A stretch of DNA of 19,710 nucleotides from Cycloclasticus sp. (GTDB lineage: Bacteria > Pseudomonadota > Gammaproteobacteria > Methylococcales > Cycloclasticaceae). The notes under the pieces are model-generated. The model made no database searches. It was given only the letters and a program-made list of their open reading frames with translations, and had not been told where the DNA came from. Shown here in pieces: positions 1 to 7,461 of the stretch (positions are counted from its first letter, which is position 1; each line of letters begins with the position of its first letter). Location: contig JAGPVU010000041.1 in NCBI GenBank assembly GCA_018066825.1, positions 1-19,710 of the forward strand. Direction: 5' to 3'. The position numbers were made by a program, and so were the translations under genes.

Positions 1-548
1 TTAACCAGCTCAATATTCTGATTTTTTACAATCGCCTCTGTTACCGAGCGATAAACCGGGTTAACGGTACGCGGCATTAAAATTTTGCGCGACTTGGATT
101 GACGATTAGCCCGCACCGCCATTAATACCGCTTCGGCTAGAGCAGAAGCGCCGTCATAAAGCGACGCATTCGACACATCCATGGCCATTAGGCTGGCCAT
201 CATCGTCTGGTATTCATACAACAGTTGCAACGTTCCTTGCGAGGCTTCGGCCTGATACGGTGTATAGGCACTATAAAACTCGCCACGGGTGGTGATTTCC
301 CACACCGCGGCAGGAATATGATGCTCGTAAGCACCGGCACCTAAAAAGCACAACGGCGTACCATCTTGCGCGGCGCGCTCACGCATTAAGCGCGTGATGT
401 CCATTTCGTTCATTCCCGCAGGAATTTTTTCGAGCTCACCACAGCGCAAGTGCTGCGGAATTTCATCGAACAAGTCTTCTATGCTGTCTGCGCCAATGGC
501 AGCCAGCATCTGTTCAACATCGCGTTCGGTGTGTGGAATAAAAGGCAT
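1..548 (-). CDS. gcvPA: Glycine dehydrogenase (decarboxylating) subunit 1, P-protein alpha, partial
   Basis: This is the N-terminal 182 residues of the P-protein; the gene runs off the left edge of the window. The P-protein decarboxylates glycine with pyridoxal phosphate and passes the aminomethyl group to the lipoyl arm of GcvH. The protein opens MPFIPHTERDVEQML and contains FLGAGAYEHHIP and YTPYQAEASQGTLQ. These are typical of the two-subunit GcvPA form, not the fused GcvP, which has a longer N-terminus. The PLP lysine lies in the other subunit (GcvPB), expected further downstream outside the window. The ATG is 8 bases after the gcvH stop, and an AGAGA ribosome-binding site overlaps that stop codon, so the two are in one operon. 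No frameshift is visible in the part shown. Confidence 0.93.
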   Translation of the reverse strand, partial: MPFIPHTERDVEQMLAAIGADSIEDLFDEIPQHLRCGELEKIPAGMNEMDITRLMRERAAQDGTPLCFLGAGAYEHHIPAAVWEITTRGEFYSAYTPYQAEASQGTLQLLYEYQTMMASLMAMDVSNASLYDGASALAEAVLMAVRANRQSKSRKILMPRTVNPVYRSVTEAIVKNQNIELV

Positions 549-556
549 AGGTTTCT

Positions 557-946
557 CTAGTCTTCGTCTATAAAAGCTTGGTAGCCTTCGTCATCTAATA
601 GTTCGTCTAATTCGTTAGGGTCGATCGGCTGAACGATAAAAATCCAGCCGTCTTCATACGGCGCATGATTGATCATTTCTGGCTCGTCTTCCAACGATTC
701 GTTGATCGCAATAATTTCACCTGAAATCGGGCTGTAAATATCTGAGGCAGCCTTAACCGATTCGACCACACTACACTCTTCACCTTTACCAACGCTCTGG
801 CCAATCTGTGGTAATTCGACAAACACTAAGTCACCGAGTAACTCTTGCGCGTGATCGGTAATACCGACACGGATCGTACCGTCATCTTCTAATAAGGCCC
901 ACTCATGGGATTCTGCATATTTTCTATCGTCAGGCGTATTGGACAT
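557..946 (-). CDS. gcvH: Glycine cleavage system H protein
   Basis: GcvH is the small lipoyl carrier that shuttles the aminomethyl intermediate between the P-, T- and L-proteins in the cytoplasm. The 129-residue protein has the usual family length. It contains the lipoylation motif VESVKAASD with the acceptor lysine at residue 65, preceded by the conserved GDLVFVELPQIG stretch (about 38-49). An upstream in-frame start would add nine residues (MVTTQQETH). I chose the ATG at 946 because AGGAGA stands six bases before it and the protein then begins like other GcvH proteins. The gene lies 108 bases after gcvT and 8 bases before gcvPA, in the same operon. The gcvT-gcvH gap holds an imperfect TCGTTT/AAACGA hairpin without a U-tract, so no terminator is called there. 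Confidence 0.97.
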   Translation of the reverse strand: MSNTPDDRKYAESHEWALLEDDGTIRVGITDHAQELLGDLVFVELPQIGQSVGKGEECSVVESVKAASDIYSPISGEIIAINESLEDEPEMINHAPYEDGWIFIVQPIDPNELDELLDDEGYQAFIDED

Positions 947-1054
947 GTGAGTCTCCTGTTGTGTAGTCACCAAAAGGCATCTATTTAATTAAACAAAAAA
1001 TGGTTTACTGCGTTTTATTCTTTCGTTTTATAACAAACGATTAAACCGTTAGGC

Positions 1055-2146
1055 TTATAACGTAATTTGTATTTGACCTTGTCGCACAAAGCAGGGCTTT
1101 ACGACGGTCGCTTTTTTTAGTTTACCGCGCATATCAATATCACAGTTATCAGCAATGCTGGCCGGCACTCGGGCGAAAGCAATCGATCGTTCTAAGGTCG
1201 GCGAATAGCCGCCGCTGGTCACTTCGCCTGTTTGTCCGTCCGGCAAGACAACTTGCTGATGCCCTCTTAATATACCTTTATCTTGCAATAGTAGACCAAC
1301 AAATTTATCCGTTTGCCCCTGTTGCTGGATCGCGGCCAGTGCCTTCTTTCCGATAAAGTCGCGATCATCTGGCAGCCAGGCAATAGTCCAAGTCAAGCCT
1401 GATTCCAACGGGTTTTTTGTTTCATCCATATCTTGGCCATATAGGTTCATGCCTGCTTCAAGCCTTAAGGTGTCTCGTGCGCCAAGTCCACAGGGCTTTA
1501 CCCCCACCTCAATCAGCTGCTGCCAAAAACCGACTGCTTTGTCCTCGGGCAGGATGATTTCGAACCCATCTTCACCGGTATAACCGGTTCGACCAACAAA
1601 CCATTCGCCAAACCAACACGCACTGAAGGGCTTTATTTCTGCTGCTGACAGACCTAGCCTGTCTGGCAATAAAGGGCATACCTTTTGCCGCGCTTTCGGG
1701 CCTTGAACCGCGATCATCGCGAGCGCTGGCCGTTCATCTACGCGTACATCAAAGTCTGCGGCTTGTTGCTCCATCCACGCTAAATCTTTGTCCCGCGTTG
1801 AGGCGTTAACCACTAAACGGTAATTGCTATCATCTAAATAGTAGACAATTAAGTCATCGATGATCCCCGCGTCGTCGTTCAACATACAGCTATACAAGGC
1901 TTTACCTTGACGCGTTAGCTTGGCGACATCGTTGGCCAGCAAATAGCGTAAAAATGCCGTGGCTTGCACACCACTGACATCGACAACCGTCATATGCGAC
2001 ACGTCGAACATACCGGCGGCATGTCTTACTTGATGATGCTCATCAATCTGCGAACCATAATTGACTGGCATATCCCAACCGCCGAAATCAACCATTCGAG
2101 CGCCGAGTGAGCGGTGAGTCTCATTTAAAATCGTTTTTTTTATCAT
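1055..2146 (-). CDS. gcvT: Glycine cleavage system T protein, aminomethyltransferase
   Basis: GcvT releases ammonia from aminomethyl-GcvH and transfers the methylene group to tetrahydrofolate, giving 5,10-methylene-THF. From the ATG at 2146 the protein is 363 residues, against about 364 in E. coli. It begins MIKKTILNETHRSLGARMVDFGGWDMP and carries GMFDVSHM (45-52) and DDLIVYY (97-103), the latter holding the expected catalytic aspartate. It also has GYTGEDGFEI and, in the C-terminal barrel, GEVTSGGYSP. A longer in-frame reading starts inside the riboswitch terminator and is rejected: AAGAGA sits just upstream of the ATG at 2146. It is the first gene of the operon and directly follows the glycine riboswitch and its terminator, so it should be induced by glycine. 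Confidence 0.97.
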   Translation of the reverse strand: MIKKTILNETHRSLGARMVDFGGWDMPVNYGSQIDEHHQVRHAAGMFDVSHMTVVDVSGVQATAFLRYLLANDVAKLTRQGKALYSCMLNDDAGIIDDLIVYYLDDSNYRLVVNASTRDKDLAWMEQQAADFDVRVDERPALAMIAVQGPKARQKVCPLLPDRLGLSAAEIKPFSACWFGEWFVGRTGYTGEDGFEIILPEDKAVGFWQQLIEVGVKPCGLGARDTLRLEAGMNLYGQDMDETKNPLESGLTWTIAWLPDDRDFIGKKALAAIQQQGQTDKFVGLLLQDKGILRGHQQVVLPDGQTGEVTSGGYSPTLERSIAFARVPASIADNCDIDMRGKLKKATVVKPCFVRQGQIQITL

Positions 2147-2161
2147 ATGTCTCTTTAGCGC

Positions 2162-2199
2162 AAAAAAAGGGCGGCACGCGAACAATTCACGTGCCGCCC
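2162..2199 (-). terminator. Intrinsic terminator of the glycine riboswitch expression platform
   Basis: On the minus strand two 14-base arms (2199-2186 and 2182-2169) pair with one U-G wobble around a three-base loop, followed by seven U residues (2168-2162). It lies 15 bases before the gcvT ATG. The base of the hairpin can extend by pairing AGAG (2203-2200) with the start of the U-tract. Those same bases form the 3' strand of P1 in the second glycine aptamer. This is the usual geometry for a switch in which ligand binding prevents termination. Confidence 0.9.
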
Positions 2200-2398
2200 C
2201 TCTGTCCAAAACCTGAAAGTTTAAGGATACACTGCATCCTCTTTCCTCTTCGGTGGGCTTAACTCATTGGTTAAACCGCTCTCCAGAGCCAACTGATCCT
2301 GACCGCAGCCAGTGATCTCTCTTATGGTCCTTTTGCCTGAGCGATTCCGGACGGATTGCGCCTTCGGCGTCGGCGATTGCCGATCTCTCCCAAAAGAG
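2200..2398 (-). promoter_or_regulatory. Tandem glycine riboswitch upstream of gcvT
   Basis: The minus strand holds two glycine aptamers in tandem. Aptamer 1 (about 2398-2310) has P1 strands CUCUUUUGG and CCAUAAGAG, and the conserved GCCGAAGG, GGAAUCGCUCAGGCAAAAGG and GGACC segments. Aptamer 2 (about 2290-2200) has P1 strands CUCUG and CAGAG, with CACCGAAGAGG and CUUUCAGGUUUUGGACAG as its matching core. A linker of roughly 20-30 bases joins them. The two-aptamer form and the position before gcvT match the known class. With the terminator immediately after it, glycine is expected to switch gcvT-gcvH-gcvPA on. Aptamer boundaries are read by eye and may be off by a few bases. Confidence 0.92.
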
Positions 2399-2413
2399 GT
2401 AAATTAGGGCGAC

Positions 2414-2442
2414 ACTATACCTTGATATCGTATTTTTTTCCA
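2414..2442 (-). promoter_or_regulatory. Predicted sigma70 promoter of the gcvTHP operon
   Basis: A -10 element TATAGT (2419-2414) is separated by 17 bases from a -35 element TGGAAA (2442-2437, 4 of 6 to consensus). Transcription would begin near 2407, about ten bases before the first P1 strand of the riboswitch. Confidence 0.6.
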
Positions 2443-2544
2443 TCCAAAAAAGCTAGCTTTTAAGTGATTAAATCCCTGCTTCGTCATCAACGCGCTGAAC
2501 ACAGGCATATCCTATAGCTGAGTACTATATTCAATACAATCAAA

Positions 2545-2573
2545 TTGCACCCACGCCCTATTAGCGTTATGCT
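2545..2573 (+). promoter_or_regulatory. Predicted promoter of the TIGR02647-like gene
   Basis: TTGCAC (2545-2550) and TATGCT (2568-2573) are separated by 17 bases, with the ATG 33 bases downstream. The match to consensus is only moderate. The remaining sequence between here and the gcvT promoter shows no further feature. Confidence 0.4.
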
Positions 2574-2605
2574 GAAGACCAAGCAATCAACAACTAGGGC
2601 CGCCA

Positions 2606-2836
2606 ATGAAATTTAATCAAGACAGTATTGATGAGCTAAATATTTTGCTGCAATATGACCTATCGAACATTGAACAAGGGATAAAAATTCACCACGACGC
2701 GGACCCTCGAGTGGTTGCTGCTGCGGCCCGGCTATTTAACAAAAAACTTATCGACAAGGTAGACGGTGGCTATTTAACGTCTAGCGGCATTACCACCGCC
2801 AAACACGCGCAGGCTATTTCTGGCTTATTAAATTAA
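2606..2836 (+). CDS. Small TIGR02647-family protein, putative DNA-binding
   Basis: This 76-residue cytoplasmic protein resembles the gammaproteobacterial TIGR02647 family in length and layout. An acidic N-terminal helix (about 1-25, with LLQYDLSNIEQGIKIHHDADP) is followed by a conserved helix VVAAAARLFNKKLID and then a wing-like stretch DGGYLTSSGITTAKHAQ. The sequence suggests a compact winged-helix or helix-turn-helix fold. The family name says DNA-binding, but no target is known to me. A weak AGGG precedes the ATG. Its TAA overlaps the TAA of the convergent ubiI-like gene by four bases, and no terminator lies between them. It appears to be monocistronic. Confidence 0.85.
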   Translation: MKFNQDSIDELNILLQYDLSNIEQGIKIHHDADPRVVAAAARLFNKKLIDKVDGGYLTSSGITTAKHAQAISGLLN

Positions 2837-4020
2837 CGACGCAGGCCCATCGCGTAGTGACAAATTTGATTTTTTAATAGCGACGACGCATTAATTAATC
2901 CCAGCCCCGAACTTCGCGCCCATTGGATTAACGCCTGATCAGTACCAAACAAGCGTTTAAAACCATCCATGATCGCCATCATCAGTAAATTGTCACCTTT
3001 ACGCTGGCGCTCGTAGCGCCTAAGCACTTGCTGGCTCGCGATGTCGCGGCCTTTATGATGCGCTTCTATAGCCACCTCGGCCAGACTGATGACATCTTGC
3101 AAGCCGAGATTCGCACCTTGGCCTGCCAGCGGATGAATGGTATGGATGGCATCGCCAATCAAAACCAGTCGTTGCGCACTATAGTCGGTGGAAAACTGCA
3201 TTTTGAGCGGAAATGCCGCTGTATTGCCGAGCAGCTCAAAACGACCCAAGCGGTTTTCCGAGGCCTCGGCTAAGGCGGTACAGAACGCTGTTTCTGACAA
3301 GGTTAAATAACCTTCCGTTGTCGCGGTATTCGAGGTCCACACAATAGAGATTAGGCCATCACGCAGGGGCAATAAGGCTAATGGACCTTCGGGCAAAAAC
3401 CGTTGCCAAGCGGTATTTAAATGCGGTTGTTCGGGTCGCACCGTCGCGACCAGGGCTTTTTGCTGGTAGTCCCAGCCATAGTGTTCAATACCACTTAGCT
3501 GACGTAGCACTGAATTTGATCCATCTGCGCCCACCAACAACGATGTGGAGATTTGCGCTTGAGCAGCTAAGTTAATCAGCACTCGATCATCAAGGTATTG
3601 GAACCCTTCTAAACAGCTAGACTTATATAGATCGCAATTAGCCAAACCGCGTAGTTTTTGCCACAAGGCCTGTACTGTGATGCGGTTTTCGACCACATAA
3701 CCCATCGCCATTTCCCCTGCATCTGCAGCGTCTATATCTAGCTCACTGTTACCCGCATGATCCCACACCAACATTTTTTCGATGGGTTGAACGCCCATTG
3801 CAGCCATCTGCGGCCATACCGCTAATGATTTAAATAGATTGACCGAGCTTAATGTTAAGGCCGAGACACGCAGGTCATAGCCCGGCTCCATCTCAACACG
3901 CTCAGGGTCGCCTGCATCTACCAATGCCACCGACATACCGCTATCCGCCAACAGGCACGCCAAGGTCGCGCCAACCATGCCGCCACCTACAATTGCAACT
4001 TGATACTGTTTAGTACTCAT
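2833..4020 (-). CDS. ubiI: FAD-dependent ubiquinone biosynthesis hydroxylase, UbiI/UbiF type
   Basis: This 395-residue flavoprotein monooxygenase is of the UbiH/UbiF/VisC/Coq6 family, which hydroxylates the polyprenyl-benzene ring in ubiquinone synthesis using FAD, NAD(P)H and O2. The dinucleotide-binding motif VGGGMVGATLA is at 11-21, followed by DLRVSAL (49-55) and GADGSNS (164-170). The second FAD motif VLIGDAIHTIHPLAGQGANLG runs from about 286 to 306. The next gene upstream is clearly UbiH, so this one probably carries out a different ring step, most likely C5 (UbiI). Its SVNLFKSLAVW and VENRITVQALW segments also resemble UbiF, so C6 specificity cannot be excluded. The ubiH stop and this ATG overlap by one base (TGATG), suggesting translational coupling. 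Confidence 0.9.
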   Translation of the reverse strand: MSTKQYQVAIVGGGMVGATLACLLADSGMSVALVDAGDPERVEMEPGYDLRVSALTLSSVNLFKSLAVWPQMAAMGVQPIEKMLVWDHAGNSELDIDAADAGEMAMGYVVENRITVQALWQKLRGLANCDLYKSSCLEGFQYLDDRVLINLAAQAQISTSLLVGADGSNSVLRQLSGIEHYGWDYQQKALVATVRPEQPHLNTAWQRFLPEGPLALLPLRDGLISIVWTSNTATTEGYLTLSETAFCTALAEASENRLGRFELLGNTAAFPLKMQFSTDYSAQRLVLIGDAIHTIHPLAGQGANLGLQDVISLAEVAIEAHHKGRDIASQQVLRRYERQRKGDNLLMMAIMDGFKRLFGTDQALIQWARSSGLGLINASSLLKNQICHYAMGLRR

Positions 4021-5216
4021 CAGCTTGCTTTTAAACGCGCTAAACGCGTCGCCAAGCCCATGGTTTGACGGGCAAACTTATTTTTTAACGCGGGTACTTT
4101 ATCCAGCAATAACAAACCACTATTACGAATAAGGCTTAACGCAGCGCTATCGTTAGAGAATAGCTTGACCACTTGGTCGGTAAACCCAGTGATCATGCCT
4201 TGGTCTGGTTTTCTGCGTTTAGCATAAGCCTTTAATGATGATGGTTTTCCCACATCGCCATCGGCCGCCATTAACACTTCGGCCAATCCAGCCGCGTCGC
4301 GCAAGCCTAAATTAAAGCCTTGGCCCGCCACTGGGTGTAATTGATGCGCGGCGTTACCAATAAGCACGACACGATCCGCTACTGTAGTTGGTACGTACGC
4401 CAAATTCAAAGCAAACGATTGGCAATCACCTACCAAGGATAACGCCCCCAGCCACTGACCAAACTGCGACTGCAAGCGTGCGGTTAATTCTTTTTTAGGC
4501 AGTTGAATAAGCCGCTCTGCAAGTTCACTCGGCAGCGTCCAAACTAATGAGTACAGTCCGTCAAAATGCGGCAACATGGCAATAGGGCCTTCTGCGGTAA
4601 AACGCTCGAAGGCCACATCACAGCAGTTGGACTCAACTTTAAGTAAGCCGGTAATAGCCCGTTGCTGATAAGCATGTTCACGCAACTCAAAATCGCCCTG
4701 TTGGCGAACTTTAGACAGGCCGCCATCTGCACCCACTAATAAACGGCAGCTGAGGGCTTTTTCTACGCCATCGACATCTACATTGACGACAGCCATCTCT
4801 TCGCTCACGTGATAGTCCAGTAATTGTGCAGGGCATAAAAGGTCGACATCGGCGCTTGCGAGACGATTAGCCACAGCTACTTCAATCTGGCTAGCTTCCA
4901 CTACGTAACCCAAGGCATCGACTTGCTGGGTTTCGGCGGATAAGCGCATTTTTCCAAAATGGCCTTTATCCGACACATGAATTTGCCTGATTGGCATCGC
5001 CGCTTCGCTGAGCGTTGCCCACAAATCAAGCTGCTCAAGCAAGCCACGGCTACCCCACGATAACGCAATCGCTCGCTTGGAGGCATCATTGGAGGCGTGA
5101 TCAACAAATGACGTCGCCTCAACGACGGCAACCCGAAGTGGCGATTGACCTAACGCTAAAGCCAGACAGCCACCCACCATGCCACCGCCTATGATAATGA
5201 CGTCGTAATCAGGCAA
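4020..5216 (-). CDS. ubiH: 2-octaprenyl-6-methoxyphenol hydroxylase UbiH
   Basis: UbiH performs one of the aromatic-ring hydroxylations (C1) of ubiquinone synthesis. The 398-residue protein carries the N-terminal FAD motif IIGGGMVGGCLALAL (about 8-22), the UbiH-like stretches KRAIALSWGSRGLLEQLDLW (47-66) and IHVSDKGHFG (79-88), the GADGGLSKVRQ motif (162-172) and VVLIGNAAHQLHPVAGQGF (283-301). GN in place of GD in that last motif is typical of UbiH. Translation appears to begin at a TTG (5216), eight bases inside the end of pepP in another frame. An in-frame TGA lies five codons upstream, so no ATG or GTG can supply the full Rossmann motif. There is no strong ribosome-binding site, so translation is probably coupled to pepP. 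Confidence 0.93.
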   Translation of the reverse strand: MPDYDVIIIGGGMVGGCLALALGQSPLRVAVVEATSFVDHASNDASKRAIALSWGSRGLLEQLDLWATLSEAAMPIRQIHVSDKGHFGKMRLSAETQQVDALGYVVEASQIEVAVANRLASADVDLLCPAQLLDYHVSEEMAVVNVDVDGVEKALSCRLLVGADGGLSKVRQQGDFELREHAYQQRAITGLLKVESNCCDVAFERFTAEGPIAMLPHFDGLYSLVWTLPSELAERLIQLPKKELTARLQSQFGQWLGALSLVGDCQSFALNLAYVPTTVADRVVLIGNAAHQLHPVAGQGFNLGLRDAAGLAEVLMAADGDVGKPSSLKAYAKRRKPDQGMITGFTDQVVKLFSNDSAALSLIRNSGLLLLDKVPALKNKFARQTMGLATRLARLKAS

Positions 5217-6543
5217 TGGCTGAACGCTTCATCAGTGCTTCGATTGCTTTAATTTCTTTTGGCGCGGCATCGGTTAACACCTCATGCCCTTTACTGGTGA
5301 CTAACACGTCGTCCTCGATTCGAATTCCGATACCCCGCCATTTTTTATCCACTTCCAGCGCGTCAGGTTGGATATATAAGCCCGGCTCAACCGTTAACAC
5401 CATGCCGGGCTCGAGCAAGCGCCATTGCTTATCAATTTTATAATCGCCGACATCGTGTACGTCCAACCCCAACCAGTGGCCAGTTCGATGCATGTAATAC
5501 GGTTTATAGGCCTCGTTTTTTATCAATGTTGATACCCGACCCGTTAATAAGCCTAGTTTGACTAAGCCCTTAGTTAATACTTTAACCGCTGCCTCATGCG
5601 GGTCATTCCAGTGGTTGCCAGGCTTTACTTGCTCGATAGCGGCGTACTGAGCATCTAGTACACATTGATAAAGCGCTTTTTGCGCCTCACTAAAAATACC
5701 GTTGACCGGAAAGGTTCGAGTAATATCAGACGCGTATTTGTCCCACTCGCAACCGGCATCAATCAATAGTAGGTCACCCTCATTTAACACCGCGTTATTT
5801 TGCGTGTAATGTAGGATACATCCGTTTTTACCGCCGCCGACAATTGCGGGGTAAGCCTCGAACTGCGCACCCTTGTTCATAAAGCAATGCTTTATTTCTG
5901 CTTCCACTTGGTATTCGAAAACGCCCGGGCGCGTGCATTGCATCGCTTTTTTATGCGCCTCAATAGAAATTTTAGCCGCCTTTTTCATTTTGCTGATTTC
6001 TTGCGGCGACTTGATTAAACGCATTTCGTGGATCAGGTGATCTGTAGAAATAAACTCGGCGGGCGCAGAAACGCCTGTCCTAGCCCTGTTTCGAACTTCT
6101 TGCGACCAATCCATCAATTGCTGGTCAAAATTTGGGTGAGCTCCCATCGGGAAATAAAGCCGGTTTTTGTTTTCCATTAGGCCGGGTAAAATATCGTCGA
6201 TATCATCCATCGGAAACGCATCATCCGCATGATAGTCATTCATGGCCCCTTCAAGGCCTGCATTCCCTCCAACCCACAAGGCTGTTGTTTTATCGAACTC
6301 TCGACAAAATAGAATGTACTCCCCCTGTTTGCGTCCAGGAACGAACACTTGCACCGCATCAGGCTCATCAAAGCCACTTAAATAGAAAAAATCGCTGTCT
6401 TGGCGAAACGGGTATTCAACGTCACTGTTTCTATGCAGAATACTGGCACTTGCAATCACCGCAATATTGCCATCACCGACCATACGTAAAAACTGCTTCC
6501 TACGTCGCGCAAACTCTTTTAGATCTTTTGCTTCTTGTGCCAC
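5209..6543 (-). CDS. pepP: Xaa-Pro aminopeptidase P
   Basis: PepP is a cytoplasmic dimanganese peptidase that removes an N-terminal residue preceding proline. The 444-residue length matches E. coli PepP (about 441). The N-terminal creatinase-like domain spans roughly 1-175 and the pita-bread catalytic domain 180-440. All five metal ligands are visible: D262 in LLLIDAG, D273 in ASDITRTF, H356 in MHRTGHWLG, E386 in LTVEPGLY and E410 in GIGIRIEDDV. The start is GTG at 6543, preceded by AAGGGGGG, which overlaps the ygfB stop codon 10 bases upstream. The 3' end overlaps ubiH by eight bases. The pepP-ubiH-ubiI order is widely conserved in gammaproteobacteria, although no direct metabolic link between the peptidase and ubiquinone is established. 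Confidence 0.96.
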   Translation of the reverse strand: MAQEAKDLKEFARRRKQFLRMVGDGNIAVIASASILHRNSDVEYPFRQDSDFFYLSGFDEPDAVQVFVPGRKQGEYILFCREFDKTTALWVGGNAGLEGAMNDYHADDAFPMDDIDDILPGLMENKNRLYFPMGAHPNFDQQLMDWSQEVRNRARTGVSAPAEFISTDHLIHEMRLIKSPQEISKMKKAAKISIEAHKKAMQCTRPGVFEYQVEAEIKHCFMNKGAQFEAYPAIVGGGKNGCILHYTQNNAVLNEGDLLLIDAGCEWDKYASDITRTFPVNGIFSEAQKALYQCVLDAQYAAIEQVKPGNHWNDPHEAAVKVLTKGLVKLGLLTGRVSTLIKNEAYKPYYMHRTGHWLGLDVHDVGDYKIDKQWRLLEPGMVLTVEPGLYIQPDALEVDKKWRGIGIRIEDDVLVTSKGHEVLTDAAPKEIKAIEALMKRSAIA

Positions 6544-6553
6544 CTAACCCCCC

Positions 6554-7117
6554 TTAGTGGACTGTTGGCTCACTGGCCTTATCGCTTGGCACTAATTGCA
6601 ATTCAGTCATGAGTAATTGAACGGCCGTCCGCACATATTCGTGCAATTCAATAAAGGCTTGCTCATCGGTATCATCCGAGTTATCCGAGTCTAATCGAGA
6701 AATCTCCATCAGGTCTCTCAGCACACCCCTACTTTCATCTGTCCAATCTTTATCGTCACCCACACCCATATACGCCACACCGTATAAAAAACCTTGGCAC
6801 CATTCGCTTAAAGCATTAGCACGAACGGCAATTCGTTCATCGTCACGGGGCAGCAACAGGTCAAAGATAAATTGATCGCTTTTTAGTAACTCAAGCGTGC
6901 CGTTAAAAAGACCCGCAAGGCTTTGCATATCATCCTTGGTTAATCCGTTGAATTGCTCTTCTGTATCAAACAAGGCGGCTAACCATTTATTAAAATCAGC
7001 ATTTAACTGCACGCATAACATACCTGCTGCTAAACCGTGTGTTTCAGATACGCCCATCTGTGCCTCTTGAGACTCCAAGACCTCTTGCAGCTCGTCAAAA
7101 TCGCCTAATCGTTCCAC
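6554..7117 (-). CDS. ygfB: YgfB/UPF0149 family protein
   Basis: This small, acidic, helical protein belongs to the YgfB/YecA-like UPF0149 family. Its biochemical role is not firmly defined in most species. The region SETHGLAAGMLCVQLNAD corresponds to AEMHGLISGMICG of E. coli YgfB. LSEWCQGFLYGVAYMG and the C-terminal LHEYVRTAVQLLMTEL and EPTVH match the E. coli protein as well. I place the start at the GTG at 7117 because GGAG lies six bases upstream, giving 187 residues. A GTG at 7132 would add five residues but has no ribosome-binding site. It is the first gene of the ygfB-pepP-ubiH-ubiI operon and is divergent from the zapA group. No YecA-type SEC-C metal-binding tail is present. Confidence 0.88.
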   Translation of the reverse strand: MERLGDFDELQEVLESQEAQMGVSETHGLAAGMLCVQLNADFNKWLAALFDTEEQFNGLTKDDMQSLAGLFNGTLELLKSDQFIFDLLLPRDDERIAVRANALSEWCQGFLYGVAYMGVGDDKDWTDESRGVLRDLMEISRLDSDNSDDTDEQAFIELHEYVRTAVQLLMTELQLVPSDKASEPTVH

Positions 7118-7149
7118 GCTATACTCCAACACTATTCATTAAAGTGGCT

Positions 7150-7177
7150 ATGCTATCATTGTGTGTGCTAACACCAA
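7150..7177 (-). promoter_or_regulatory. Possible promoter of the ygfB-pepP-ubiH-ubiI operon
   Basis: TAGCAT (7155-7150) and TTGGTG (7177-7172) on the minus strand are separated by 16 bases. Each matches consensus only partly. The short divergent gap must hold promoters for both directions, and this is the best minus-strand candidate I see. Confidence 0.3.
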
Positions 7178-7206
7178 AATTTAGTCGTTAAAAATTAACC
7201 TTAGTA

Positions 7207-7235
7207 TTGACCTCAACGATAATCGCACCTACTAT
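7207..7235 (+). promoter_or_regulatory. Predicted strong sigma70 promoter for the coiled-coil gene and zapA
   Basis: TTGACC (7207-7212, 5 of 6) is separated by exactly 17 bases from TACTAT (7230-7235, 4 of 6). The expected start of transcription is 7241-7243. It coincides with the GTG start codon of the downstream gene, which implies a leaderless or near-leaderless message. The TTG that could be read as an earlier start codon is the first half of the -35 element. Confidence 0.6.
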
Positions 7236-7242
7236 CTACCTC

Positions 7243-7461
7243 GTGAATAAAGAACAAAAACCAGACATTGCGTTGCAAGAACTTGAGCAAAAAATTGATG
7301 CTCTGGTACAACTTTGTCAGCGCCTGCACGAAGACAATCAGAACCTTAAGAGCCAACAAACGGACCTGATCCAACAGCGCAGCGCTTTAATGGAAAAAAC
7401 TGAAAAAGCTAAATCACGTGTCGAACTAATGATTTCAAGACTCAAGTTAATGGAAATCTAG
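7243..7461 (+). CDS. Small coiled-coil protein, TIGR02449-like, upstream of zapA
   Basis: This 72-residue, almost wholly alpha-helical protein has heptad-like leucine spacing in ELEQKIDALVQLCQRLHEDN, a QQTDLIQQRSAL stretch, and a basic C-terminal end SRVELMISRLKLME. In size, sequence pattern and position before zapA it matches the TIGR02449 family of gammaproteobacteria. Its function is unknown; a link to division is inferred only from the neighbour. The start is taken as GTG at 7243 because the longer reading from a TTG at 7207 would run through the promoter. No ribosome-binding site precedes the GTG. The stop overlaps the GTG of zapA by one base (TAGTG), indicating translational coupling. 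Confidence 0.82.
   Translation: MNKEQKPDIALQELEQKIDALVQLCQRLHEDNQNLKSQQTDLIQQRSALMEKTEKAKSRVELMISRLKLMEI

Noticed and set aside
1023..1040. Possible terminator between gcvT and gcvH
   Set aside because: The TCGTTT/AAACGA stem is AT-rich and is not followed by a U-tract on the minus strand.
2147..2209. N-terminal extension of GcvT (MDRGAARELF...)
   Set aside because: It would be translated from the riboswitch terminator hairpin; the ATG at 2146 has a ribosome-binding site and gives the family length.
3028..3575. Open frames on the plus strand opposite the ubiI-like gene
   Set aside because: They are antisense shadows of a clearly coding flavoprotein gene with conserved motifs, and have no family-like sequence.
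6132..6557. 141-codon plus-strand open frame opposite pepP
   Set aside because: It is antisense to the well-conserved N-terminal part of PepP and has low-complexity, His/Pro-rich translation typical of a shadow frame.
7207..7242. TTG start giving a 12-residue longer coiled-coil protein
   Set aside because: The TTG is the first half of a TTGACC -35 element, and the extension crosses the promoter and exceeds the family length.
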